Origin: Bradyrhizobium sp. 1
GTDB lineage: Bacteria; Pseudomonadota; Alphaproteobacteria; Rhizobiales; Xanthobacteraceae
NCBI RefSeq assembly: GCF_023073315.1
Contig: NZ_JADPJH010000022.1
Coordinates: 679,917-743,916, forward strand
Length of the DNA stretch: 64,000 bases
Direction of reading: 5' to 3'
Part shown: in pieces, positions 37,207-46,333 of the stretch
Position numbering within the stretch: the first letter of the stretch is position 1
Layout: each line of letters opens with the position of its first letter
The notes under the pieces: generated by a model
Told to the model about the DNA's origin: nothing
Database searches by the model: none
Seen by the model: only the letters and a program-made list of their open reading frames with translations
Translations under genes and position numbers: made by a program

Positions 37207-38256
37207 TCAGTTCGCGGTCAGCACGACCTTGACGCTCTGCGAGCGGTCGAGCGCGAGCCGCAGCGCGTCCGGCGCGGTCGACAGCGGCCGCTCGGCGGTG
37301 ACAAGCGACAGCACGTCGATGCTGCCGGCGCCAATCAACTCCACTGCGGTCATGAACTCGAAGCCGAAGCGGAACGAGCCGCGCAGGTCGATCTCCTTCG
37401 CCATCACGGCGTTCGACGGCGTCGGAATCTGGCCGCCCGGCAGATTGCCAATCTGCACCACCACGCCACCGCGCCGGACGATGCCAATCGCACTGGCAAG
37501 GCCCGCAGCCGTGCCCGAGACTTCAAAAGCGACATCGTAAGGACGCGAAGCAGCCTGCGCCTTCAGTCCTTCCTCGCCGGCCGAGACGTTCTCGACATGC
37601 GATGCGCCGAGTTTGGTCGCGAAAGCCAGCGGCGCCGGCGCGATGTCGGCCACCGTGACATCGGCCATGCCGGCACGATGCGCCGCGAGCATGGTCAGGA
37701 GCCCGATCGGGCCGGCGCCGAAGATAATGCCGCGCTTGCCCTCGATGTTGCCGGCGCGCGCGACCGCGTGCAGGCACACCGCGAGCGGCTCGGCCAGCGC
37801 CGCGGCCTGATAGGAGACATGGTCCGGAATCTTTACGCACTGCGCGGGGATGGCGTCGAAATAATTGGCGAAACCGCCCTGCATGTGCGGCGTCTTCGAC
37901 GCCGAGCCCATGAAGTAGATGTTTTCGCAGAGGTTCGGCCGACCCTCGCGGCAGGCAACGCAATGGCCGCACCAGCGCGACGGGTTGACGGCAACGCGGT
38001 CACCGACCTTCAGGTTCGCCGCCGAGCCCGAGATCTCCACGACCTCGCCCGAGATCTCGTGGCCGAGCACCAGCGGCGATTTCACCACGAAATCGCCGGT
38101 GCGGGCGTGGCGGAAGTAATGCATGTCCGAGCCGCAGATGCCGCCGGCGCCGAAGCGGATGCGCACCATGCCTGACGCGAGCTTGTCGAGCGGATGCTCG
38201 ATCATGCGCAGATCTTCGGGGCCGAACAGGGTTGCGGCGAGAGCAGTCGAGGTCAT
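37207..38256 (-). CDS. zinc alcohol dehydrogenase family; L-idonate/L-gulonate 5-dehydrogenase-like
   Basis: This 349-residue medium-chain dehydrogenase has catalytic Zn ligands in Cys41 (ICGSDMHYF) and His66-Glu67 (LGHEISG), and a structural Zn site at Cys96, 99, 102 and 110 (CGHCVACREGRPNLC). The NAD site is IIFGAGPIGLLTMLAAH. The closest style is IdnD/GulD-type 5-dehydrogenases. Its ATG overlaps the TRAP permease stop. In the L-gulonate route this step makes D-fructuronate, which UxuB then reduces, so the neighbours support L-gulonate rather than plain sorbitol use. Confidence 0.88.
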   Translation of the reverse strand: MTSTALAATLFGPEDLRMIEHPLDKLASGMVRIRFGAGGICGSDMHYFRHARTGDFVVKSPLVLGHEISGEVVEISGSAANLKVGDRVAVNPSRWCGHCVACREGRPNLCENIYFMGSASKTPHMQGGFANYFDAIPAQCVKIPDHVSYQAAALAEPLAVCLHAVARAGNIEGKRGIIFGAGPIGLLTMLAAHRAGMADVTVADIAPAPLAFATKLGASHVENVSAGEEGLKAQAASRPYDVAFEVSGTAAGLASAIGIVRRGGVVVQIGNLPGGQIPTPSNAVMAKEIDLRGSFRFGFEFMTAVELIGAGSIDVLSLVTAERPLSTAPDALRLALDRSQSVKVVLTAN

Positions 38257-39659
38257 TTGGAGAGTCCCATGTATTTTGGCAGCCAGAGGGTGAGTTCGGG
38301 AATGTAGGTGATCGCGATCAGCGCGAGCATCAGTGGCACCAGCCAGGGCAGGATCGCGACCGTCGTGCGCTCGACCGAGAGCTTTGCCACGCGAGCGAGC
38401 ACGAACAGCACCATGCCGAGCGGCGGATGCAGCAGGCCGATCATCAGGTTCAGCGTCATGATCAGGCCGAAATGAATGGGATCTATGCCGAGCTTGAGCA
38501 CGATCGGCAGCAGGATCGGCACCAGGATGGTGATCGCCGCCGTGGTGTCGATGAAGCAGCCGACGAACAGGATCAGCACGTTGGCGAGCGCCAGGAACAC
38601 CCATTTGTTGTGGGTGATGCTGAGCATCCAGTCCGACAGCAACTGGGCGGCCTGCGACACCGTCAACAGCCAGGCGAAGATCGAGGCGGCCGTGACGATG
38701 AACAGCACCGAGGCCGTGGTCTCGATGGTGTCGAAGGTCGCCTTCGCCACCGTCTTCAAGGTCATGGTGCGGTAGCGGACGAGGCCGAGGAACAGCGACC
38801 AGATCACGGCGGCGACCGCGGCTTCCGTCGGCGTGAACCAGCCCAGCGTCATGCCGCCGATCAGGATCACCGGCGCCATCAGCGCCATCACCGCGGAGAA
38901 GTCGAAGTACCAGTCGATCGCGAGCAGCACGCCGAGACCGATGACCACCGCCATGTTGGTCGACATGCCGGCGACGACCATCAGCCAGATCGCGAGCGGA
39001 AACGCGAGCACAATGGCGATCTCGAGGCCGGCCGAGCCGAGCTGCGGCCAGGAGAACGGCGTGTCGCTGCCCCATTTGTTCTTGTGCGCGAAATAGGTGA
39101 CGGTGGCCATCATCAGCAGCGTCAGGACGACGCCGGGAATGATGCCGGCCAAAAACAGCGCGCCGATCGAGACGTTCGCCATCATGCCGTAGATCACGAA
39201 AGGCAGCGACGGCGGAATGATCGGCCCGAGCGTCGCGGAGGCCGCGGTGACGCCGACGGAGAACTCCGTGGTGTAGCCGTGATCCTTCATCGCCTTGATC
39301 TCGATGGTGCCGAGACCGGCGGCATCCGCAATGGCTGTGCCGGACATGCCGGAGAAGATCACCGAGCCGATGATGTTGACGTGGCCGAGGCCGCCGCGCA
39401 TCCAGCCGACCAGCGCGACGGCGAATTTGTAGATGCGGCCGGTGACGCCGGCGATGTTCATGAGGTTGCCGGCCAGGATGAAGAACGGCACGGCGAGCAG
39501 CGGAAAGCTCTCGACGCCGGCGATCATGCGTTGCGCCAGCGTAACATCGGGCGTCACGCCGCTGACCAGGATGTAGAGCAGCGACGACGCAGCCATGGCA
39601 ATCGCCACGGGAACGCCGAGCAGCATCAGGATGAGAAAGCCTCCAAGCAACAGCAGCAT
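38253..39659 (-). CDS. TRAP transporter large permease, DctM type
   Basis: This 468-residue membrane protein has about twelve to fourteen hydrophobic segments and DctM features such as GVPVAIAMAASSLLYI, FFILAGNLMNIAGVTGRIY, FSGMSGTAIADAAGLGTIEI and TAASATLGPIIPPSLPFVIY. The ATG at 39659 with AGGG 7 nt upstream was preferred to a TTG at 39674. It is the sodium- or proton-driven transport subunit for the ligand bound by the DctP protein of the same operon. Confidence 0.94.
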   Translation of the reverse strand: MLLLLGGFLILMLLGVPVAIAMAASSLLYILVSGVTPDVTLAQRMIAGVESFPLLAVPFFILAGNLMNIAGVTGRIYKFAVALVGWMRGGLGHVNIIGSVIFSGMSGTAIADAAGLGTIEIKAMKDHGYTTEFSVGVTAASATLGPIIPPSLPFVIYGMMANVSIGALFLAGIIPGVVLTLLMMATVTYFAHKNKWGSDTPFSWPQLGSAGLEIAIVLAFPLAIWLMVVAGMSTNMAVVIGLGVLLAIDWYFDFSAVMALMAPVILIGGMTLGWFTPTEAAVAAVIWSLFLGLVRYRTMTLKTVAKATFDTIETTASVLFIVTAASIFAWLLTVSQAAQLLSDWMLSITHNKWVFLALANVLILFVGCFIDTTAAITILVPILLPIVLKLGIDPIHFGLIMTLNLMIGLLHPPLGMVLFVLARVAKLSVERTTVAILPWLVPLMLALIAITYIPELTLWLPKYMGLSK

Positions 39660-39663
39660 AACT

Positions 39664-40242
39664 TTACCCTTCAAAACCGTCGTAAGCGCCGGGACGTTCG
39701 AGGATCGAGTAGCCCTGTCGCAAATGTTGTATGGCCACCTGCACCGAGCGCACGAACATCAGCACGAAGCCCGCCAGCACGGCGTAGTAGACGTAGTCCT
39801 TGGGCAGATTGATCGTGGTCATCGACTCGTCGCCGATGATCTGGATGTAGACCCAGACCAGCTTGATGGCGTAGCCGAAGAAGGCGATCCGGATCAGGTC
39901 GATCGCCGTGGACAGCCCGCGCGCCACCAGGTGGGGCAGATAGCGATAGATCAGGTCGACCTGGATATGCCGCGACAGCCGCACGCACATCGAGGAGCCG
40001 ATGAAGACCACGCCGATCAGGCAGTAGGTCGCGATCTCCTCGGTCCAGGCATAGCTGTCATTGAGCACGTAGCGGGTGAAGAACTGGAGGAAGACGGCGA
40101 GCGCCATCACCCAGAAGATCGCCAGCGCGACCCAGTCCTCGAAAGCGTAGACGCCGAGATCGACCTTCGGCACCGCCTCCTCCTCGAAGGTATGGGCGAT
40201 CTCGTCCCCGGTGATTTGCCGGTGCACTTCGACGCTCGACAT
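39664..40242 (-). CDS. TRAP transporter small permease, DctQ type
   Basis: This 192-residue protein has four membrane helices after an acidic cytoplasmic N-terminus (EDWVALAIFWVMALAVFLQF, YAWTEEIATYCLIGVVFIGS, then a conserved CVRLSRHIQVDL). This is the DctQ layout. Its stop is 4 nt before the DctM start. It assembles with DctM at the inner membrane. Confidence 0.92.
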   Translation of the reverse strand: MSSVEVHRQITGDEIAHTFEEEAVPKVDLGVYAFEDWVALAIFWVMALAVFLQFFTRYVLNDSYAWTEEIATYCLIGVVFIGSSMCVRLSRHIQVDLIYRYLPHLVARGLSTAIDLIRIAFFGYAIKLVWVYIQIIGDESMTTINLPKDYVYYAVLAGFVLMFVRSVQVAIQHLRQGYSILERPGAYDGFEG

Positions 40243-40291
40243 GTGGCTACTCCTTCAAACGACTTAGTTCTTCTGCGTCAAACTCGCTTCC

Positions 40292-40437
40292 GCTCCTCAT
40301 GCTGAGGAGCTTGCGAAGCAAGCGCCTCGAAGGACGGCCCCGGGCGACACTTGAGTGGCGCCGGGGCCTTCATGGTTCGCCCGGCGATGCGAAGCATCGT
40401 CCGGAGACGCGCGTTCTGCGCTCCTCACCATGAGGGT
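40292..40437. repeat. multi-hairpin intergenic repeat between DctP and DctQ genes
   Basis: Stems include GCTCCTCA/TGAGGAGC (40292-40310), GGCCCCGG/CCGGGGCC (40336-40343 and 40361-40368) and CCTCA/TGAGG near 40432. The region lies between the DctP stop and DctQ start on the minus strand and would fold in the transcript after the binding-protein gene, which could protect its mRNA or limit the permeases. Style matches dispersed Bradyrhizobium repeats. Confidence 0.65.
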
Positions 40438-40458
40438 CTTGCAGCGAGACTGGCGTCG

Positions 40459-41436
40459 TTACTTCACGTCCTGAATCCGTTCCCAGTCAGCCTTGCGGTA
40501 GCCAAACGTCTCGAACGGAACGTTCTTCAGCACGGTGTCGCGGAACTCGTTCTTGTCGACCTCCGTCACAGTCAGGCCCTTCTCCTTGAAGAAGGCGACC
40601 AGCTTGGCTTCGTTCTGCTTGATCTCCGCGGTCGCCTTGGCGGAAGCTTCCTGCGCCACGTCGGTGAAGATCCTCTTGTCCTCGTCGCTGAGCTTCTTCC
40701 AGAGCGCGCCCGCCACCACCGTGTTGAGATGGTCGACGATGTGGCCGGTCAGCACGATGTGCTTCTGCACCTCGTAGAACTTCTTGGCCTCAATCGTGGT
40801 CAGCGGGTTCTCCTGGGCCTCGACGGTGCCGTTCTGGAGCGCGAGATAGACTTCGGCGAACGCGATCGGCGCGGTGTTGGCGCCGCAGGCGCGCGGCATT
40901 GCGAGATACGCCGGCACATCGGGCACGCGCATCTTCAGGCCCTTGAGGTCAGCGCAGGTCTTGATCGGCTTGTTCGACGAGGTCTGGCGCACGCCGTAAT
41001 AGGTCACCGCGACGATGTGGTGGCCGCTCTTGTCCTCATAGCCCTTGGCGAGCTCCTTGAAGATGTCGCTCTTGGTGTAGGCGAGCAGATGGTCGGCGTC
41101 GCGGAAGGTGTAGGGATAGTAGGTCACGCCGATCGGCGGAAAGCTCTTGGCCGCGAAGCTCGAGCCGGAGATGATGATGTCGACCGAACCGAGCGAGAGG
41201 CCCTGGTTGATGTCGGCTTCCTTGCCGAGCTGCGACGCCGGATAGACGTCGATTGCATAGCGCCCGTTGGTGCGCTTGCCGATCTCCTGCGCGGCCCAGA
41301 CCGAAGCGGTATGGAACGGCTCCGAGGTCTCGTAGACATGCGCCCATTTGAGCTTGGTCTGCGCCATGCCGGGATTGGTCACCGCGAACATTGCCGCGGC
41401 CGAGACCGCCAGCACCATCGTCATTTTCTTCAACAC
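40459..41436 (-). CDS. TRAP transporter substrate-binding protein, DctP family
   Basis: This 325-residue periplasmic protein has a signal peptide (LKKMTMVLAVSAAAMFAVTN, cleavage near GMAQ) and DctP features: LKWAHVYETSEPFHTASVWA, GLSLGSVDIIISGSS, the conserved arginine region LKGLKMRVPDVPAY and QNGTVEAQENPLTTIEAKKF. The GTG at 41436 was chosen because GGAGG stands 8 nt before it; the ATG at 41451 overlaps that ribosome site. Ligand is probably a sugar acid such as L-gulonate, fructuronate or mannonate. Confidence 0.93.
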   Translation of the reverse strand: MLKKMTMVLAVSAAAMFAVTNPGMAQTKLKWAHVYETSEPFHTASVWAAQEIGKRTNGRYAIDVYPASQLGKEADINQGLSLGSVDIIISGSSFAAKSFPPIGVTYYPYTFRDADHLLAYTKSDIFKELAKGYEDKSGHHIVAVTYYGVRQTSSNKPIKTCADLKGLKMRVPDVPAYLAMPRACGANTAPIAFAEVYLALQNGTVEAQENPLTTIEAKKFYEVQKHIVLTGHIVDHLNTVVAGALWKKLSDEDKRIFTDVAQEASAKATAEIKQNEAKLVAFFKEKGLTVTEVDKNEFRDTVLKNVPFETFGYRKADWERIQDVK

Positions 41437-41506
41437 TGACTTTTCCTCCATCTTCTAAGTCTGCTTCTTGTTCGCCCGCCCCTACGCGGATGCGGGCCGC
41501 CCAATC

Positions 41507-42355
41507 TCATCGCCGCCGCGTACTGCCGCTTTTGGCCTGCTTCTTCGGCGCTCTCTTTGGTTTTGCCGGCTTGGCCGCGGCTCGCGCCGGCCGAGCTCGC
41601 CCGTTGGTCGAACCCGGGGCGCCCTCGGCGCCAAAATTCTGCGCAAAGCGTTCCTGCGAGCGCGCCAGATGTTTTCGCATGGCATCGCGGGCGGCATCGG
41701 GATCATGCGCAGCAATCGCGTCGCGCACGGCGCGGTGCTCATCGAGCGCAGTGCGCCAGGTGCCCGGGCTCTCGAAATAATGTGCAAGCTGCGCGAAATA
41801 GGGATTGAGCCGCTGGTCGAACAGCTCGCCGACCACGCGCACCAGAACGGCATTGCCGAGGCTTCCGGCGATCGCGACGTGGAACGCACGGTCGTGCACC
41901 ATCGAGGCTTCGCCGGGATGCTCGACATTCTCCATCGCGACAAGCGACGCGTCGATGCGGGCGATATCGTCGTTAGTCGCCACGCGCGCGGCTTGCTCGG
42001 CGATGGCGCCTTCCAGGAATTCGCGGGCGCGCAACAGCTCGAACGGGCCTTCGATGCCGGCGGCTGGCAGCGCGGGCGCGGCATCCGCGGGCTCGGTCAC
42101 ATAGATGCCTGAACCGACGCGAATGCGGACGCGACCTTCAACCTCGAGCGCGATCAGCGCTTCACGGACTGTCGGCCTGGAGATCTTCAGCTGCTCGGCA
42201 AGCTCGCGCTCGGTCGGCAAGCGGCTGCCGACCGCGTACTCGCCGCTGTCGATCAGGCTTCGCAATTGATCGGCGACCTGGCGATAAAGCCGTCTCGCCT
42301 CCACAGCTTCCAGCGGCACGCTGGTCCTCCCGAAAGGGTCGTACGGGGACTTCAC
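41507..42355 (-). CDS. GntR-family (FadR subfamily) transcriptional regulator
   Basis: This 282-residue regulator has the winged helix GSRLPTERELAEQLKISRPT and VREALIALEVEGRVRIRVGS, then an FCD effector domain (LREFLEGA-like ARVATNDDIARIDASLVAME, HDRAFHVAIAGSLGNAV, DEHRAVRDAIAAHDPDAARD). It has a basic, proline/alanine-rich tail of about 40 residues (AAKPAKPKRAPKKQAKSG), uncommon for the family. It lies first before the TRAP operon and is divergent from UxuB, the usual place for the hexuronate regulator. Start is GTG with a weak ribosome site. Confidence 0.92.
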   Translation of the reverse strand: MKSPYDPFGRTSVPLEAVEARRLYRQVADQLRSLIDSGEYAVGSRLPTERELAEQLKISRPTVREALIALEVEGRVRIRVGSGIYVTEPADAAPALPAAGIEGPFELLRAREFLEGAIAEQAARVATNDDIARIDASLVAMENVEHPGEASMVHDRAFHVAIAGSLGNAVLVRVVGELFDQRLNPYFAQLAHYFESPGTWRTALDEHRAVRDAIAAHDPDAARDAMRKHLARSQERFAQNFGAEGAPGSTNGRARPARAAAKPAKPKRAPKKQAKSGSTRRR

Positions 42356-42380
42356 GCCCGCGGCCCGCCAATTTTTGGAT

Positions 42381-42397
42381 AATTGGCCTTACCAATT
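42381..42397. promoter_or_regulatory. palindrome between GntR and UxuB genes
   Basis: AATTGG CCTTA CCAATT is a perfect 6-bp dyad around 5 nt in the 107-nt divergent gap, next to another palindrome CCAATTTTTGG (42368-42378). GntR/FadR regulators bind short dyads with TGG-type half-sites, so this is the likely operator controlling both transcripts. Confidence 0.6.
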
Positions 42398-42462
42398 GAC
42401 CGGAGCATTGACCTGATACGGGTGCCATGTCAAGCAGCGGCCAAACACAGGGAGAGACGACC

Positions 42463-43947
42463 ATGCGGCTTAATCCAGAGCGCCTTGGCCGCGCCAATCT
42501 CGACCGGCTGGCACCTCGCATCCGCCGCCCGGCCTATGACCGTTCACGCGTCACGCCCGGCATCGTGCATCTTGGTCTCGGCGCCTTTCATCGCGCCCAT
42601 CAGGCCGTCGTCGTCGACGATTGCCTCGCCACTGGGGCCACATCGTGGGGCATCATCGGCGCAAGCCTGCGCAGCCCGGATACGCGCGACGCCCTCGCCC
42701 CGCAGGATCATCTCTATACGGTCGCCGTGCGCGCCGCCGAAGGCACCGAGCACCGCGTGATCGGCGCGCTGCTCGACAGCGTCGTCGCGCGCGAGAAGCC
42801 GGCGGCGCTGGTCGAACGGATGGCCGATCCCGCCATTCGCATCGTTTCCCTGACGGTCACCGAAAAGGGCTATTGCCACACGCCGCAGACCGGCGATCTC
42901 GACGAGCGGCATCCTGATGTCGTGCACGACCTCAACAATTTTGATGCGCCGCGCTCGGCCCCGGGCTTCATCGTGGCTGCGCTGGCGCGCCGGCGGGCGC
43001 AGGGGCTTGCGCCCTTCACCGTGCTCTGCTGCGACAACCTCGCCGCCAACGGCCACACCGTGCAACGGATCGTGACGCAGTTCGCGGCGCTGCGGTCGAA
43101 GGATCTCGGCAAGTGGATCGCGGATGCGGCCGCCTTCCCTTGCACCATGGTCGATCGCATCGTGCCGGAAACGACTGATGCCGACCGCGATGCGGTCGCC
43201 TCGGCGCTCGGCATGCGCGACGCATGGCCGGTCATGACCGAACCGTTCACGCAATGGGTGGTCGAGGATCGCTTTGCCGCAGGCCGGCCCGATCTTGCCG
43301 CAGCCGGCGTCGAGCTCGTCACCGACGTCAAGCCGTTCGAGCTGATGAAGCTGCGCCTCCTCAACGCCAGCCATTCCGCGCTGGCCTATCTCGGCTATCT
43401 CGCCGGCTATGAGACCATCGCCGACACCATGCAGGATCCGCATTTCGCGCGCCTTGCCGCGCAGGTGATGGAAGAAGCCGCGGTGACGCTGACGATGCCA
43501 TCCGGCACGGATCTCGCAGCCTATCGCGCCTCGCTGCTCAAGCGCTTTGCCAATCCGGCGCTGCATCACCGCACCTGGCAGATCGCGATGGACGGCTCGC
43601 AAAAGCTGCCGCAACGCCTGCTCGGCGCGATGCAGGACCGCCTCGCAAAAGGCCTGCCGATCGCAACGCATGCGCTCGCGGTCGCCGGCTGGATGCGCTA
43701 CGTCACCGCGCTTGACGAGCAAGGCCGCGCCATCGACGTGCGCGATCCGCTAGCCGCCGAGTTCGCCGCGCTGGCGCGTGAGGCGGGCCCCGTCGCGGAA
43801 AAGCTCGCGCCCGCATTGCTCGGCGTCGGAAAAGTGTTCGGACCGCTGGGCACTGAACCGCGCCTGCGCGAGGCCGTGACCTCGGCGCTCGGCCGTCTTT
43901 ATAAGGATGGCGCGCGGCGGGCGGTGGAGACGTCAGTCTCGGCGTGA
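42463..43947 (+). CDS. uxuB: mannitol dehydrogenase family; D-mannonate oxidoreductase (fructuronate reductase)
   Basis: This 494-residue polyol dehydrogenase has a Rossmann site near the start (GIVHLGLGAFHRAHQAVVVD), FTVLCCDNLAANGHTVQRIV, the DRIVPETT block and the catalytic Lys region LVTDVKPFELMKLRLLNASH, all standard for UxuB/MtlD. The ATG at 42463 with GGGAG upstream was used rather than an earlier ATG. It reduces D-fructuronate to D-mannonate for UxuA. It is divergent from the regulator and TRAP operon and shares the operator region. Confidence 0.9.
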   Translation: MRLNPERLGRANLDRLAPRIRRPAYDRSRVTPGIVHLGLGAFHRAHQAVVVDDCLATGATSWGIIGASLRSPDTRDALAPQDHLYTVAVRAAEGTEHRVIGALLDSVVAREKPAALVERMADPAIRIVSLTVTEKGYCHTPQTGDLDERHPDVVHDLNNFDAPRSAPGFIVAALARRRAQGLAPFTVLCCDNLAANGHTVQRIVTQFAALRSKDLGKWIADAAAFPCTMVDRIVPETTDADRDAVASALGMRDAWPVMTEPFTQWVVEDRFAAGRPDLAAAGVELVTDVKPFELMKLRLLNASHSALAYLGYLAGYETIADTMQDPHFARLAAQVMEEAAVTLTMPSGTDLAAYRASLLKRFANPALHHRTWQIAMDGSQKLPQRLLGAMQDRLAKGLPIATHALAVAGWMRYVTALDEQGRAIDVRDPLAAEFAALAREAGPVAEKLAPALLGVGKVFGPLGTEPRLREAVTSALGRLYKDGARRAVETSVSA

Positions 43948-44048
43948 CTACAAAGCGGGCAGCAATGCTGCACTGCGGTCAAAATCGAACGCAAAATCGA
44001 TCGGAAGTCGCGCTTGATTTTTGCCTGCCATTGCCGCACCCGAGAGGC

Positions 44049-44456
44049 ATGGCAAAGGACAGCAAGATCATCGCCGCAAACGCGGCTTTCTACGACGCCT
44101 TCTCGACCGGCGACTTCGACGGAATGGAGCGGATGTGGGCGGATGACGACGCCATTTCCTGCATCCATCCGGGCTGGCCTGCGATCATCGGACGTGCCAC
44201 CGTGATCGGAAGCTGGCGCGACATCCTGCAAAACCCTGAAAGGCCGCAGATCACCTGCGCCGAACCGCAAGCGATCGTCGATGGCGACAGTGCCCGCGTG
44301 CTCTGCATCGAGATCGTCGACGGCACCGCTTTGGCCGCCGCCAACCATTTTCGCCGCGTCGGCGACGGCTGGCGCCTGGTGCATCACCAGTCGAGCCCAA
44401 TCGCGCAGATTGTCGAGCAGGCCGAGGACGATAGAGCGAGCCACCGGGTGCACTAA
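44049..44456 (+). CDS. SnoaL/NTF2-like small protein
   Basis: This 135-residue protein fits the SnoaL_3/DUF4440 fold: an N-terminal helix (IIAANAAFYDAFSTGDFDGM), ERMWADDDAISCIHPGWPAI, GRATVIGSWRDIL and a C-terminal DGWRLVHHQSSP. Such proteins bind small ligands or act as light isomerases, but most are not characterised. The ATG at 44049 was chosen because the conserved fold starts there; a longer frame begins at 43944 overlapping the uxuB stop. It may be co-transcribed with uxuB, but no functional link is known. Confidence 0.8.
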   Translation: MAKDSKIIAANAAFYDAFSTGDFDGMERMWADDDAISCIHPGWPAIIGRATVIGSWRDILQNPERPQITCAEPQAIVDGDSARVLCIEIVDGTALAAANHFRRVGDGWRLVHHQSSPIAQIVEQAEDDRASHRVH

Positions 44457-44480
44457 CCACAGCCCTCACGCGGGCGTGAT

Positions 44481-45230
44481 CTACTGTGCATGGGGTTGTT
44501 TTTCACTTTTTTGTTTTGAGCCCCCGAGTTCCGACAGATCATCCAGCACCGCTCGCGCTTCGCTGAAGTCATCGTCCCGGAAAAACATGCTTTTGGTAAT
44601 GAGGACGGGGATGCCAGCACGCGAGGCCGCGATCAGTCCATTGCCGGAATCCTCGATCGCGACACACTCGGAGCCGTGCAGCCGCAGTCGGGCCAGGACT
44701 TCGAGATAAACATCCGGCGCCGGCTTCTTGTGCCTGACTTCATCACCAGCGACCACCGCATCGAAGTCCGCGGCCCAGCGCTTGCCGAGCGCCGGTGACA
44801 GCAGCGCATCGATATTCCCGTGCGAGGTCGTGGTCGCGATTGCGCGCCGCTGGCCGCGCGTCCTGGCCGCAGTGAGCAGGTCCGATACGCCGGGCCTTAA
44901 GGGACAGCAGCCGGTTTCGATCAGCTCCCCATAATGCGCGGTCTTGATGCGGTGAAGCTCGGCGATATCAGCATCCGGCAAAGGCGGAGCGCCCCCCAGC
45001 CTTGCGTGGTAGGCGCGCATGCGCTCCTTGCCGCCGGTCACCCGCAGCAGGTCCTTGTAGACGGCGCGGTCCCATTGCCAGCCGAGGCCGGCCCGGGCAA
45101 AGGCGTGGTTGAAGGCCTGCCGGTGCAGCTCCTCGGTCTCGGCCAGGGTGCCGTCGACGTCGAAGATCAGCGCGGCCGCATGGCGGATCAGTCCGGCGGC
45201 GCCGGATGGCGCGATCGCTTCTGCCTGCAT
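44481..45230 (-). CDS. HAD-family hydrolase, CbbY/phosphoglycolate-phosphatase type
   Basis: This 249-residue protein has motif I ALIFDVDGTLAETEELHRQA (Asp24 and Asp26), motif II (AIATTTSHGN), a lysine in RHKKPAPDVYLE and motif IV (VAIEDSGNGLIAASRAG). CbbY-like proteins dephosphorylate sugar phosphates such as xylulose-1,5-bisphosphate. GGAGG lies 8 nt before the ATG. It is a monocistronic-looking gene convergent with the SnoaL-like gene. Substrate not readable. Confidence 0.88.
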   Translation of the reverse strand: MQAEAIAPSGAAGLIRHAAALIFDVDGTLAETEELHRQAFNHAFARAGLGWQWDRAVYKDLLRVTGGKERMRAYHARLGGAPPLPDADIAELHRIKTAHYGELIETGCCPLRPGVSDLLTAARTRGQRRAIATTTSHGNIDALLSPALGKRWAADFDAVVAGDEVRHKKPAPDVYLEVLARLRLHGSECVAIEDSGNGLIAASRAGIPVLITKSMFFRDDDFSEARAVLDDLSELGGSKQKSEKQPHAQ

Positions 45231-45372
45231 GATCGGCACCTCCTCCCGATACGCGACCATCGCCCGCACTGGCAGGCGAGTAAAATCGCAATATCTTTTG
45301 CCGGACCCAAAAATCTCTTATGAGCGGGGTGCGCACGGCGCGAACGGGAACTCCGACCTGCACGGGAAATTC

Positions 45373-46221
45373 ATGCGGCTCTTCGTCCTTGGCCTCGGCT
45401 ACAGTGCCCAGCATTTCGTCCGTCAGTTCGGCGGCAGCTTCTCGCAAATCGCCGGCACCGTGCGCGATCCCGGGCAGCGCAACGACCTCGCAGATATCGA
45501 GATGCATGCCTTTGCCGGCGGCAGTCCAGCTGACGAGACGATCAAGCGTATCAGCGAGGCCGATGTCCTTCTGGTGTCGATCCCGCCCGGCAACGCTGGC
45601 GATCCCGCGCTCACGGCCTTCGCCGACGTGCTGGCAGCGGGCCATCGCAGGATCATCTATCTCTCCACCATCGGGGTATATGGCGATCACGCCGGCAGCT
45701 GGGTGGACGAGAGCACGCCGCCGCAGGCCATGTTCGAGCGCACTCGCATGCGGCTCGCGGCGGAACAGGCCTGGACAGAGACGGGAAGCGGCGATGTCGC
45801 GATCCTGCGGCTTGCAGGCATCTACGGCCCCGGTCGCAACGCGCTGGTGACGCTGCGGGCGGGCACGGCACGGCGCATCATCAAGCCCGGACAGGTCTTC
45901 AACCGCATCCACGTCGATGACATCGCAAGTGCGATCATGGCCGCGCTTCGTCATCAGGGAAGCGGCATCTTCAACGTCTGCGACGACGAGCCCGCGCCGC
46001 CGCAGGACGTGATCGCCTATGCCGCGGAACTGATGGGCGTGGCACCGCCGTCGGAAGAAGCCTTCGCGACGGCCGAGATGTCGGCGATGGCGCGCAGCTT
46101 CTATGCCAGCAGCGTCCGTGTCTCCAATGCGAAACTGAAGCGCGAGCTCGGCGTCACGCTGGCGTGGCCGACCTACCGCCATGCCCTTGATGCACTGTGG
46201 CGCGCGGGCGAAGGACGATAG
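45373..46221 (+). CDS. SDR-family NAD(P)-dependent epimerase/dehydratase-like protein (YeeZ-like)
   Basis: This 282-residue protein starts MRLFVLGLGYSAQHFVRQFG with a nucleotide-binding site, then IIYLSTIGVYGDHAGSWVDE, VAILRLAGIYGPGRNAL and NRIHVDDIASAIMAAL. This is an extended SDR fold like YeeZ, but no clear YxxxK pair is visible, so catalytic activity is doubtful. The ATG at 45373 has GGGAA upstream. Divergent from the HAD gene. Function unknown. Confidence 0.82.
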   Translation: MRLFVLGLGYSAQHFVRQFGGSFSQIAGTVRDPGQRNDLADIEMHAFAGGSPADETIKRISEADVLLVSIPPGNAGDPALTAFADVLAAGHRRIIYLSTIGVYGDHAGSWVDESTPPQAMFERTRMRLAAEQAWTETGSGDVAILRLAGIYGPGRNALVTLRAGTARRIIKPGQVFNRIHVDDIASAIMAALRHQGSGIFNVCDDEPAPPQDVIAYAAELMGVAPPSEEAFATAEMSAMARSFYASSVRVSNAKLKRELGVTLAWPTYRHALDALWRAGEGR

Positions 46222-46333
46222 GATTCCGGCGCCTCCCTGACATGCCCTGCCCGCGCTTGACTTCGATCGGGCGCGGTCGTGATCTAGGCACGAGCGAGCC
46301 ACTCTTACAATGAGCTCGCCCTGGGAGGATATA

